Shown here: piece by piece, positions 17,757-25,679 of the stretch | Numbering within the stretch: the first letter of the stretch is position 1 | Layout: the number at the start of each line of letters is the position of its first letter | Source of the DNA: an uncultured Tenacibaculum sp. | Lineage (GTDB): Bacteria; Bacteroidota; Bacteroidia; Flavobacteriales; Flavobacteriaceae | Assembly: GCA_947493285.1 (NCBI GenBank) | Contig: CANLQH010000001.1 | Span: 806,001-870,000, forward strand | Direction: 5' to 3' | DNA: 64,000 nucleotides | Notes under the pieces: model-generated | Database searches by the model: none | Seen by the model: the letters and a program-made list of their open reading frames with translations, nothing else | What the model was told of the DNA's origin: nothing | Position numbers and translations under genes: made by a program

Positions 17757-18797
17757 ATGCGTGTTTATACATACTTTGCTTTAGCTTTATCAATTATAAC
17801 GATTACTTCTTGCAGCGATGCTGGATACAAATTTAAGCTAAACACCTCAAAAAAAACAACTTTAGGAAAAAAAGCTGCTATTAAATTTGAGCAACTTAAA
17901 GGTGATAAAATTGATTCTGTTCAAATATATGTTGATAATAAACGTGTAAATAAAAACGAAACTAGTGTAGCTATAAACACAGCTGATTTTGGTGTTGGTA
18001 AACATGCTGTTACTGCCTTAGCTTTTTACCCTAATAAATCTAAAAAAATAAATAATTCTATTGAAATTTTAGCAAAAGAAGCTCCAGCGGTTTATTCTTA
18101 CAAAATCGTTAATACTTTTCCTCATGATAAAGATGCCTACACACAAGGCTTAGAATATAAAGATGGTTTTTTATACGAAACGACTGGACGTAGAGGACAA
18201 TCAACTTTAAGAAAAGTGGATCTAAAGACTGGTGATGTTTTAAAAAAAATAGATTTAGATAAAAAATATTTTGGTGAAGGGATGACTATTTTAAACAATA
18301 AAATTTATTGGTTAACATGGCAAGCTCGTAAAGGTTTTGTGTACGATTTAGATACTTTTAAACAAGTTGGTGAGTTTGACTACAATAATAGTAATGAAGG
18401 TTGGGGATTAACCCATAATGATGCTGAATTAATAAAGTCTGACGGAACCAATAAAATTTGGTTTTTAGATGCAAAAAATCAAAATGAAAAAAGAAACGTT
18501 CAGGTTTACACAAACAAATATCCTGTTGATAATTTAAATGAAATTGAATTAATTAACGGAAAGGTATATGCGAATAAATGGCAACAAAATTCAATCGTAA
18601 TTATCAATCCAGAAACTGGAGTTGTTGAAGGTGTTGCTAATTTAAACGGATTAAGAGATATTGTAGCAAAAGAGCAAAGTTTAGAACCTAGTGACGATGT
18701 TTTAAATGGAATTGCCTACGACACAGAAAACAACCGCTTATTTGTTACAGGTAAACATTGGGGTAAATTATTTGAAATTGAGTTAATTAAAAAATAA
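17757..18797 (+). CDS. glutaminyl-peptide cyclotransferase lipoprotein
   Basis: The 346-residue protein starts with a lipoprotein signal peptide (lipobox TSC, Cys about 19), followed by a small Ig-like region (about 25-115) and a beta-propeller of the plant-type glutamine cyclotransferase family (about 120-346; AYTQGLEY, FGEGMTI, EGWGLTHN). Such enzymes turn N-terminal glutamine into pyroglutamate with release of ammonia, protecting exported proteins against aminopeptidases. In Bacteroidota the mature N-terminus of many SPI-exported proteins begins with Gln, several in this window (SQ or GQ after the signal peptide). A surface or periplasmic role is inferred from the lipobox. It is followed 37 bases later by another lipoprotein gene. 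Confidence 0.88.
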   Translation: MRVYTYFALALSIITITSCSDAGYKFKLNTSKKTTLGKKAAIKFEQLKGDKIDSVQIYVDNKRVNKNETSVAINTADFGVGKHAVTALAFYPNKSKKINNSIEILAKEAPAVYSYKIVNTFPHDKDAYTQGLEYKDGFLYETTGRRGQSTLRKVDLKTGDVLKKIDLDKKYFGEGMTILNNKIYWLTWQARKGFVYDLDTFKQVGEFDYNNSNEGWGLTHNDAELIKSDGTNKIWFLDAKNQNEKRNVQVYTNKYPVDNLNEIELINGKVYANKWQQNSIVIINPETGVVEGVANLNGLRDIVAKEQSLEPSDDVLNGIAYDTENNRLFVTGKHWGKLFEIELIKK

Positions 18798-18834
18798 AAA
18801 ACTCTACCTTTAAAATCTTTATCTAGTTCTATTT

Positions 18835-20331
18835 ATGAAAAATGCCCTTCTTTTTTTAGCCGTTATTTTATTAATATCAATCTGTTCTTGTAGAAAAGAT
18901 TTTGATTCTGTCCCTAGTTTTGGAAGTCTTGAGTTTTCTAAAGACACGGTATTTTTAGACACTATTTTCTCTAATATTGGATCAGCTACATACAACTTAA
19001 AAGTATACAACCGAAGTAATAAAGCAATTACAATTCCTGAAATAAAATTAGAAAACGGACAAACATCAAACTATCGTTTAAATGTAGATGGAGAAAGTGG
19101 GAAAGAATTTAGAGACATGGACATTCTAGCTAACGATAGCATCTATGTTTTTATCGAAACAACTATTAATGCTACTACGGTAACAAACCCTTTATACACT
19201 GATAAGATATTATTTGATAACGGAAACAATCAACAAGATGTTGATTTAGTTACCTTAGTTCAAGATGCAAATTTTATTTTTCCTTCTAAAAATAGTACTG
19301 GTATTGAAACCTTAACCATTGATGGAAAAGACACAGAACTACAAGGTCGTTTTTTAACGGATGCTGAATTAACTTTTACAGATGAAAAGCCTTATGTTAT
19401 TTACGGATATGCAGCCGTAGCTGAAGATAAAGTTTTAACAATTAATGCTGGGACTAAAATACATTTTCATAAAAACTCAGGATTAATTATTGATAAAAAA
19501 GGAAGTTTACTAGTTAACGGAACATTAGATAAAAAAGTAACCTTCGAAGGCGATCGATTGGAACATCGATTTAGTGAAATACCTGGACAATGGGGCTTTA
19601 TTTCTATGCGAGAAGATAGCAGAAACGAAATTAATTACGCAATTATAAAAAACGCTAGTGTAGGTCTTTTAGTAGACGATAATGAAAATACTACTGAACC
19701 TACTCTTACAATTAAAAACACTGAAATATACAACAGCTCTAATTATGGTATCTTAGGACGAAATGCAAATATCTTAGGAGAAAACGTTGTAATTGGAAAT
19801 ACCGGTCAATCTTCTTTAGCATGCACTTTTGGCGGAACTTACAATTTTACACATAGTACTTTTGCTAATTATTGGGCCAATAGCTTTAGAAGCCTACCTG
19901 CAGTTATTGTAAACAATCACTTTACTCAAGTTGATGCAAACAATAACGAGACAATTTTAACTAGAGATTTAACTGCTGCTAATTTTACAAATTGTATTAT
20001 TGAAGGAAATAACAATATTGAATTTATTTTAGATAAAATAGATGGAAGCTCTTTTAATTATAATGTAGAAAATTGCTTAATTCAATTTAACGACTTCAAT
20101 AATTCGTTTGCTGACAATACTGAATTAGATTTTGACGATACTACTCATTATCAAAACATCATTTTAAATGGAAATCCTAACTTTAGAGACACTTCTATAA
20201 ACGATTTTATTATTGGTAAAGAAAGTGATGCTATAAACAAAGCCAAAGCTCCATCTGTTTCTGAAGATATTTTAGGAGTTAACAGAACTACAAACCCTGA
20301 TATTGGAGCTTACCAACATATAGAATTTTAA
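18835..20331 (+). CDS. lipoprotein with right-handed beta-helix domain
   Basis: A 498-residue protein with a clear lipoprotein signal (lipobox SICSC within residues 15-19). Residues about 25-120 look like an Ig/ASPM-type beta domain (TIFSNIGSATYNLKVYNRS). From about 190 on there are short imperfect repeats with N-rich turns, as in parallel beta-helix proteins, and the end NPDIGAYQHIEF is a common C-terminal signature of such Bacteroidota surface proteins. No catalytic residues could be assigned. It lies 37 bases downstream of the glutaminyl cyclase gene and may be co-transcribed. Its stop codon overlaps the stop of the converging gene by 4 bases. Confidence 0.75.
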   Translation: MKNALLFLAVILLISICSCRKDFDSVPSFGSLEFSKDTVFLDTIFSNIGSATYNLKVYNRSNKAITIPEIKLENGQTSNYRLNVDGESGKEFRDMDILANDSIYVFIETTINATTVTNPLYTDKILFDNGNNQQDVDLVTLVQDANFIFPSKNSTGIETLTIDGKDTELQGRFLTDAELTFTDEKPYVIYGYAAVAEDKVLTINAGTKIHFHKNSGLIIDKKGSLLVNGTLDKKVTFEGDRLEHRFSEIPGQWGFISMREDSRNEINYAIIKNASVGLLVDDNENTTEPTLTIKNTEIYNSSNYGILGRNANILGENVVIGNTGQSSLACTFGGTYNFTHSTFANYWANSFRSLPAVIVNNHFTQVDANNNETILTRDLTAANFTNCIIEGNNNIEFILDKIDGSSFNYNVENCLIQFNDFNNSFADNTELDFDDTTHYQNIILNGNPNFRDTSINDFIIGKESDAINKAKAPSVSEDILGVNRTTNPDIGAYQHIEF

Positions 20332-21335
20332 ATATATTTTATTAGGCTTTGTCTAAATCTATTTTTATCATCTATAAAAATAGCTAAAGAACTCGCCTTT
20401 TTAGAAAATCCATAAAAACTATTAAATTTAATTTCTTCTGTTAGATGTAAAATTAAATTATGTCCTCCTGAACTACCTAATGGAGAGAAATATTTTATTT
20501 GAGTTTTTTCTGGCAACTCTTTTGTTGTTAATTCTACTTCTTTTATTTGATTAAAAGGTATAACTCCATTAGCTAATATCCCAAACTTAAGTATTATTTG
20601 TTTTTTATCTACATCAATGTAAACTGGTCTTTTAGCCAAAGAACGCAAAATAGCTATTACTTGCAAAGCCGTATATGCACTAAGTATACCTAAAATAAAT
20701 GAACCTCTTACATTTCCTTGTTTCATCATAGCATGAGTAACAAACATTTCTACCACTACTACTAATAAAAAACCAAGTACAACACTTACTGCTGTACTAT
20801 CTTTATGGTAACTATATTCATTTTCTTGAAGTGTTTTCTTTTTCCAATTAAACAATCCATAATAAATTACAGAAATCTCTGATGCAAAAACACTTCCAAT
20901 TCCAGCTGGTAATATATCATTACAAGCTTGCTGCATAACATCAAAAAAATCAAAAGAATCATTATTACTCTTTTTAACCTTTTTAATTATTTTTCTTCCT
21001 TTAACAAATACAAAACCAATTAAAAACAGCTCTACCAAAGGCAACAGATATACCTTTATTTGTGGCAACAACCATTGATTTTCTTTTGGAAGCACAACAC
21101 TTGCAATTGCCAAACCTAAAAATGCGACAGTAATTACAGTTTTATTTGTTATTTCTCTTTTTCTGATTAAGAAAAAATAAACTAAAGGTATCGTAATTAA
21201 AAAGTCTACAATTACGAATGGAGAAAGTTTGGGTATAAAAAAAGATGATTTCACCACAACTATAAGTGATAAAATCATCAATAAAGGAATTCCGAAAACT
21301 ATTAAATTGCTTTGTAAATTAATTTTAGAATACAT
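20328..21335 (-). CDS. hypothetical multi-pass membrane protein
   Basis: I do not recognise this 335-residue protein. It has about four hydrophobic segments in the first 105 residues, a soluble loop of 60-70 residues with NDILPAGIGSVFASE, two more membrane segments (about 180-235) and a C-terminal soluble domain (about 240-335) with beta-rich pattern that resembles PH-like bacterial domains (KKQIILKFGILANGVIPFNQIKEVEL). That last part is only a pattern impression. I use the ATG at 21335; a TTG at 21341 would add two residues. It overlaps the stop of the converging lipoprotein gene through a shared TTAA. Confidence 0.6.
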   Translation of the reverse strand: MYSKINLQSNLIVFGIPLLMILSLIVVVKSSFFIPKLSPFVIVDFLITIPLVYFFLIRKREITNKTVITVAFLGLAIASVVLPKENQWLLPQIKVYLLPLVELFLIGFVFVKGRKIIKKVKKSNNDSFDFFDVMQQACNDILPAGIGSVFASEISVIYYGLFNWKKKTLQENEYSYHKDSTAVSVVLGFLLVVVVEMFVTHAMMKQGNVRGSFILGILSAYTALQVIAILRSLAKRPVYIDVDKKQIILKFGILANGVIPFNQIKEVELTTKELPEKTQIKYFSPLGSSGGHNLILHLTEEIKFNSFYGFSKKASSLAIFIDDKNRFRQSLIKYI

Positions 21336-21406
21336 ATACAAATCTTATTAAATTACTTCTATTCTATTAGTAGCTCATATTTAAGTTTTGTTACCTTTTA
21401 TTAAAA

Positions 21407-22690
21407 CTATTTTTTCTTATATACTTTTCCGTTTTTCATAACAAAAACAACATTTTCCATGGTATTAATATTTTTAGTTGGATCTTCATCTACTGCAATA
21501 ATATCAGCTAAAAACCCTTTTTTAATTTGACCTATTTCGTTCTCCATCTTTAAAATTTTCGCATTGGTAATTGTTGCTGCTTGAATTGTTTCCATTGCTG
21601 GCATACCAGCTTCTACCATATAACCAAACTCTTTTCCGTTATTACCATGTTTAAAAACACCTGCATCAGTACCGAAAGCAATACCTACTCCTTTTTTATA
21701 CGCTTTAGCAAATGTTCCTTGAATTTGTGGACCAACTGCTAATGCTTTTGGTACAACAATATCTGGGTAAAATCCTTTAACCTTTGCTTTCTCTTCTACT
21801 TCTTTTCCTGCAGTTATAGTCGGAACCAAATACGCATTGTACTTTTTCATCAACTCCATGGTCTTATCGCTCATATAAGTCCCATGCTCAATCGTTTTAA
21901 CGCCTCCTATAATTGCACGTTGCATTCCTTCGTCACCATGTGCATGTGCTGCAACATGCATTCCGTAATCTTTAGCCATATCGCAAATTGCTTTCACTTC
22001 TTCAATAGTAAATTGAGGATTATCTCCACTTTTAGCAACACTTAAAACTCCACCTGTGGCTGTAATTTTAATACAATCTGCTCCGTTTTTATAACGCTGA
22101 CGCACTGCTTTTTTAGCATCTTCAACAGAATTCACCACTCCTTCTTTTGGACCTGGGTTACCAATTAAATTTCTATTACTTCCGTTTGTTGGATCTGCAT
22201 GACCACCTGTAGTTGCCAATGATTTTCCAGCAGTAAAAACTCTAGGTCCAGGTATCTTACCCGATTTAATTGCCTTTTTAATTGCAATATTAACGCCAGT
22301 ACCACCTAAATCACGAACTGTTGTAAACCCATTTAACAAAGTAGTTTCAGCAAACTTTACAGAATTAAAAGCAATATCTGCTTCATTTAAAATGTACTTA
22401 TTTAATCTCGCTTTTTTATCATACTCTAATTCGATATGCACATGCATATCTATTAACCCAGGCATTACTACTTTATCTCTTAAATCTATAGTTTTAGCAT
22501 CACCTCCTCTAGGCATTATATAACCGTTTTTCACGTCTATAATTTTGTTTTCATGCACAACAATTGTCTTTTCAGTCTCAATTTCCCCTGACTTAACATC
22601 AATCAATTTCCCACATAAAACATAGGTGTTTTGACCAAAAGAGTAAGTTATTGCCAATAAGAACGTAAGTAAAAAACTGATTTTTTTCAT
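21407..22690 (-). CDS. secreted metal-dependent amidohydrolase
   Basis: The 427-residue protein has a signal peptide (cleavage after YSFG, mature start QN) and an amidohydrolase-superfamily barrel. Visible metal and catalytic motifs are MHVHIE (HxH), KITATGG (probable carboxylated lysine), AAHAHG, IEHGTY and GTDAG. This set is typical of the imidazolonepropionase-like/Xaa-Pro dipeptidase subgroup often found in Bacteroidota and Gammaproteobacteria periplasms. The likely role is cleavage of dipeptides or cyclic amides; the substrate is not known. It is divergent from the SDR gene across a short gap. Confidence 0.88.
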   Translation of the reverse strand: MKKISFLLTFLLAITYSFGQNTYVLCGKLIDVKSGEIETEKTIVVHENKIIDVKNGYIMPRGGDAKTIDLRDKVVMPGLIDMHVHIELEYDKKARLNKYILNEADIAFNSVKFAETTLLNGFTTVRDLGGTGVNIAIKKAIKSGKIPGPRVFTAGKSLATTGGHADPTNGSNRNLIGNPGPKEGVVNSVEDAKKAVRQRYKNGADCIKITATGGVLSVAKSGDNPQFTIEEVKAICDMAKDYGMHVAAHAHGDEGMQRAIIGGVKTIEHGTYMSDKTMELMKKYNAYLVPTITAGKEVEEKAKVKGFYPDIVVPKALAVGPQIQGTFAKAYKKGVGIAFGTDAGVFKHGNNGKEFGYMVEAGMPAMETIQAATITNAKILKMENEIGQIKKGFLADIIAVDEDPTKNINTMENVVFVMKNGKVYKKK

Positions 22691-22764
22691 GATAAAATTT
22701 ATAATTAGAACTATAAATGTATGAAAAATTAAGTAGCTTGCTCCTTATAAATTTTTACCATTCG

Positions 22765-23445
22765 ATGAAAAACATTGTTATTACAGGTACTAGTAGAGGT
22801 ATTGGTTTTGAGTTAGCACAGTTATTTGCTAATGAAGGACATCAGGTACTTGCCTTATCTAGAAATATAAAACCTTTAGACGTTATAAATCATAAAAATA
22901 TCACAACAATTTCTGTTGATTTATCTAAAGACTCTGACATAAAAAAAGCTACTGATTTTATTAAAGACAAATGGAAAAAAGTAGATGTTTTAATTAATAA
23001 TGCTGGGAAACTAATTAATAAACCTTTTTTTGAATTAACTACTACTGATTTTGAAGAAGTATATAAAGTAAATGTTTTTGCGGTTGCTGAATTGACAAAG
23101 CAGTTAATTCCGTTTATGCAAAAAGGTAGTCATGTTGTTACTGTTAGCTCTATGGGAGGTATTCAGGGTAGTATGAAGTTCCCAGGATTAGCAGCTTACA
23201 GTTCTGCTAAAGGAGCTGTAATTACCTTATCTGAATTATTAGCTGAAGAATATAAAGAACAACAAATTGCTTTTAACGTATTGGCTTTAGGTGCTGTACA
23301 AACAGAAATGTTAGAAGAAGCTTTCCCTGGCTATGTAGCTCCATTATCTGCTAAAGAAATGGCTGATTATATTTTTAGTTTTTCATTAACTGGAAATAAG
23401 TTTTATAACGGAAAAGTTTTACAGGTATCTAGTTCAACTCCTTAA
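22765..23445 (+). CDS. short-chain dehydrogenase/reductase
   Basis: A 226-residue classical SDR. TGTSRGIG (7-14) binds NAD(P), NNAG (78-81) is the structural motif, and Ser129, Tyr145 and Lys149 (AYSSAKGA) form the catalytic set. The substrate cannot be told. I choose ATG 22765 because it places the Rossmann motif at the usual distance from the N-terminus; the open reading extends back to 22717 but would add an odd hydrophobic 16 residues. It is followed 6 bases later by a small hypothetical gene, then a SprT-like gene, so these may be one transcript. Confidence 0.88.
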   Translation: MKNIVITGTSRGIGFELAQLFANEGHQVLALSRNIKPLDVINHKNITTISVDLSKDSDIKKATDFIKDKWKKVDVLINNAGKLINKPFFELTTTDFEEVYKVNVFAVAELTKQLIPFMQKGSHVVTVSSMGGIQGSMKFPGLAAYSSAKGAVITLSELLAEEYKEQQIAFNVLALGAVQTEMLEEAFPGYVAPLSAKEMADYIFSFSLTGNKFYNGKVLQVSSSTP

Positions 23446-23451
23446 AATAAT

Positions 23452-23973
23452 ATGAGAAAGATAACTGTAATCTTTTTAATTATTATTTCTTTTTCTTATA
23501 AAAAAGAAGATTGGAAGGATAATATAACAGAACAATTAAACCAATACAATTCAAATGAAATTTTAATTAAAGTTGACACTTTTAAAAATAATTTACTAAG
23601 TAAAGTAATAGTCAAAAGATACCAATCAATTAAAGATTACTCCAAGATTTTGATTGAATATCAAAAAAGTTCACAAACTGGTAAATGGACTAAAACTTAT
23701 TTTATCAAGAAAGACTCATTAAAGTATGCTTTCATTGAAGGAACATCTAGCTTAAAAGACAATCTAAACGAAAAAATTTATATTGAACAAGAGATTTGGT
23801 TTAAGGACACATTTGGTTATAAAGAAACAAAGGAATTAATATTTAACAATATATCACCTATAGATTCTATTAAAATAAAAGCAAAAAAAATGAAGTTAAA
23901 AGCCGACCTTCTATATGAAAAAGATTATGACTTCGTTTTTAATGAAATTATGTTTTTTAAAGATAAAAATTGA
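23452..23973 (+). CDS. hypothetical exported protein with broken lipobox
   Basis: An unrecognised 173-residue protein. The N-terminus is Met-Arg-Lys, a hydrophobic run and then SFSYKKEDW. In Bacteroidota lipoproteins the residue at this place would be cysteine (FSCKKE), and TAT instead of TGT is a single base change, so it may be a lipoprotein that lost its anchor. The rest is lysine-rich with no motif I can name. Its TGA stop overlaps the TTG start of the SprT-like gene in TTGA, so the two are translationally coupled. Confidence 0.6.
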   Translation: MRKITVIFLIIISFSYKKEDWKDNITEQLNQYNSNEILIKVDTFKNNLLSKVIVKRYQSIKDYSKILIEYQKSSQTGKWTKTYFIKKDSLKYAFIEGTSSLKDNLNEKIYIEQEIWFKDTFGYKETKELIFNNISPIDSIKIKAKKMKLKADLLYEKDYDFVFNEIMFFKDKN

Positions 23974-24569
23974 AAGAAACTCTTCTAAAATACATACCAG
24001 AAAAATCCATTCCGTTAGTTGAATATTTAATTAACGAACATAAAGTACGTCTTAAAATTGTTAATCAACGACAAACAAAACATGGTGATTTTAGAACATT
24101 TCCGAACGGACAGACGCAAATTACGGTTAATAATAATTTAAATCCTCATCAATTTCTATTAACTTTAATTCATGAGATTGCGCATCATGTAACTCATAAA
24201 AAATTTGGAAGAGTACAACCACACGGAAAACATTGGAAAACCGTTTTTCAACATTTAATGTTGCCTTTTTTACAACCAGATATTTATCCTAAAGAAATTC
24301 TTCCACATTTAGCAAACTATCTTAAAAATCCAAAAGCAAGTACCGATACTGATGTAAATTTATCATTAGCTTTACGAGGTGGTGAAGCAGAAAACGGAAA
24401 GAGTTTTATCTTTGAAATTCCGATTGAAAGTGTTTTTCAATTTAAAAACACCTTATATAAAAGAGGGAACAAGCGAAGAACTCGTTACGAATGTTTAAAT
24501 TTAACGAACAAAAAAGTATATCTTTTTAATCAGAATGCAGAAGTTAAATTAATAAATTCTAACATATAA
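23970..24569 (+). CDS. SprT-like zinc metalloprotease domain protein
   Basis: A 199-residue protein with the HExxH zinc motif HEIAHH (68-73) and a downstream His-rich HGKHW that can supply the third ligand, as in the SprT-like family. In eukaryotes SPRTN relatives cleave DNA-protein crosslinks; the bacterial role is not known. The only possible start upstream of the motif is TTG at 23970, as no ATG occurs before residue 90. This TTG overlaps the TGA of the previous gene. No signal peptide is seen, so it is cytoplasmic. Confidence 0.8.
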   Translation: MKETLLKYIPEKSIPLVEYLINEHKVRLKIVNQRQTKHGDFRTFPNGQTQITVNNNLNPHQFLLTLIHEIAHHVTHKKFGRVQPHGKHWKTVFQHLMLPFLQPDIYPKEILPHLANYLKNPKASTDTDVNLSLALRGGEAENGKSFIFEIPIESVFQFKNTLYKRGNKRRTRYECLNLTNKKVYLFNQNAEVKLINSNI

Positions 24570-24590
24570 TTAAATTTCTTAATAAAATTC

Positions 24591-25652
24591 ATGAACAACA
24601 ATTATTACGCAGTAATTATGGCAGGAGGTGTAGGTTCGAGATTTTGGCCTGTTAGCACACAAGAATACCCTAAGCAATTTCATGATATGTTAGGTACTGG
24701 CGAATCGTTAATTCAACGTACTTTTAATAGAATTAATCAATTAATTCCTTCTGATAATATTTTAATTGCCACCAATAAGCGTTATGAAAATTTAGTTTTA
24801 AAACAACTACCAAAAACTACACATCAGCAATTATTATTGGAGCCAGCAATGCGAAATACTGCTCCTTGTATTTTATATGCTGCTTTAAAAATATACGATC
24901 AAAATCCTGAAGCAGTTATGTTAGTAGCTCCTTCAGATCATTGGATTGAAAATGAAACGGAGTTTTTAAATAATATTAAAACTTCTTTTGATGCAACTGA
25001 GAAAGATGATATTTTAATGACTCTAGGTATTCAACCTGATACACCAAATACTGGTTATGGTTATATTCAATTTGAGCAAAATTCATCAGTAATAAAAAAA
25101 GTGAAAAACTTTACTGAGAAACCTCATCTTGAAAAAGCTAAAGAATTTTTATCTAGTGGTGATTATTTATGGAATGCTGGGATTTTTGTTTGGTCGGCAA
25201 AAAGTATTATCAATGCTTTTAAAAACCATCTTCCAGAAATGGTTGATATTTTAGACGATGGAAACAATGTATACAATACCGATTTTGAAGATGACTTTAT
25301 AAAATCTAACTACGAGAAATGTGAAAATATTTCTATCGATTTCGGAATTATGGAACGTGCTAAAAACGTACATGTTTTACCTGTAGATTTTGGATGGAAC
25401 GACCTGGGTACTTGGGGCTCTCTTTACAACAAACTAGAAAAAGACGATCAACAAAACGCTATTGTGGGTGCCAATATTATTTTTAGAGATGCTAGCGGAA
25501 ATATGGTTCGTACAAAGAGTGGTAAAAAAGTAATTATTCAAGGTTTAAACGATTTTATTGTTGTTGAAAAAGACGATGTTATTTTAATTTGCCCACGAAA
25601 AGACGAACAAGACATTAAACAAATAAGTGCTGCAGCTAAAGATAAGTTTTAG
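24591..25652 (+). CDS. manC: mannose-1-phosphate guanylyltransferase
   Basis: Makes GDP-mannose from mannose-1-phosphate and GTP, the donor for polysaccharide and glycoprotein glycan synthesis. The 353-residue protein has the nucleotidyltransferase signature MAGGVGSRFWPVS (residues 10-22), EPAMRNTAPC and VAPSDHWI, followed by FTEKP and a C-terminal beta-helix part. It is the short single-function form; the C-terminal phosphomannose isomerase cupin of type II enzymes is absent. It lies between the SprT-like gene and a Tet(M)-like GTPase gene on the same strand, with 27 bases to the latter. manA and manB are not in the window. Confidence 0.93.
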   Translation: MNNNYYAVIMAGGVGSRFWPVSTQEYPKQFHDMLGTGESLIQRTFNRINQLIPSDNILIATNKRYENLVLKQLPKTTHQQLLLEPAMRNTAPCILYAALKIYDQNPEAVMLVAPSDHWIENETEFLNNIKTSFDATEKDDILMTLGIQPDTPNTGYGYIQFEQNSSVIKKVKNFTEKPHLEKAKEFLSSGDYLWNAGIFVWSAKSIINAFKNHLPEMVDILDDGNNVYNTDFEDDFIKSNYEKCENISIDFGIMERAKNVHVLPVDFGWNDLGTWGSLYNKLEKDDQQNAIVGANIIFRDASGNMVRTKSGKKVIIQGLNDFIVVEKDDVILICPRKDEQDIKQISAAAKDKF

Positions 25653-25679
25653 CTTATAAAAAGTATTCACAACTAATTA

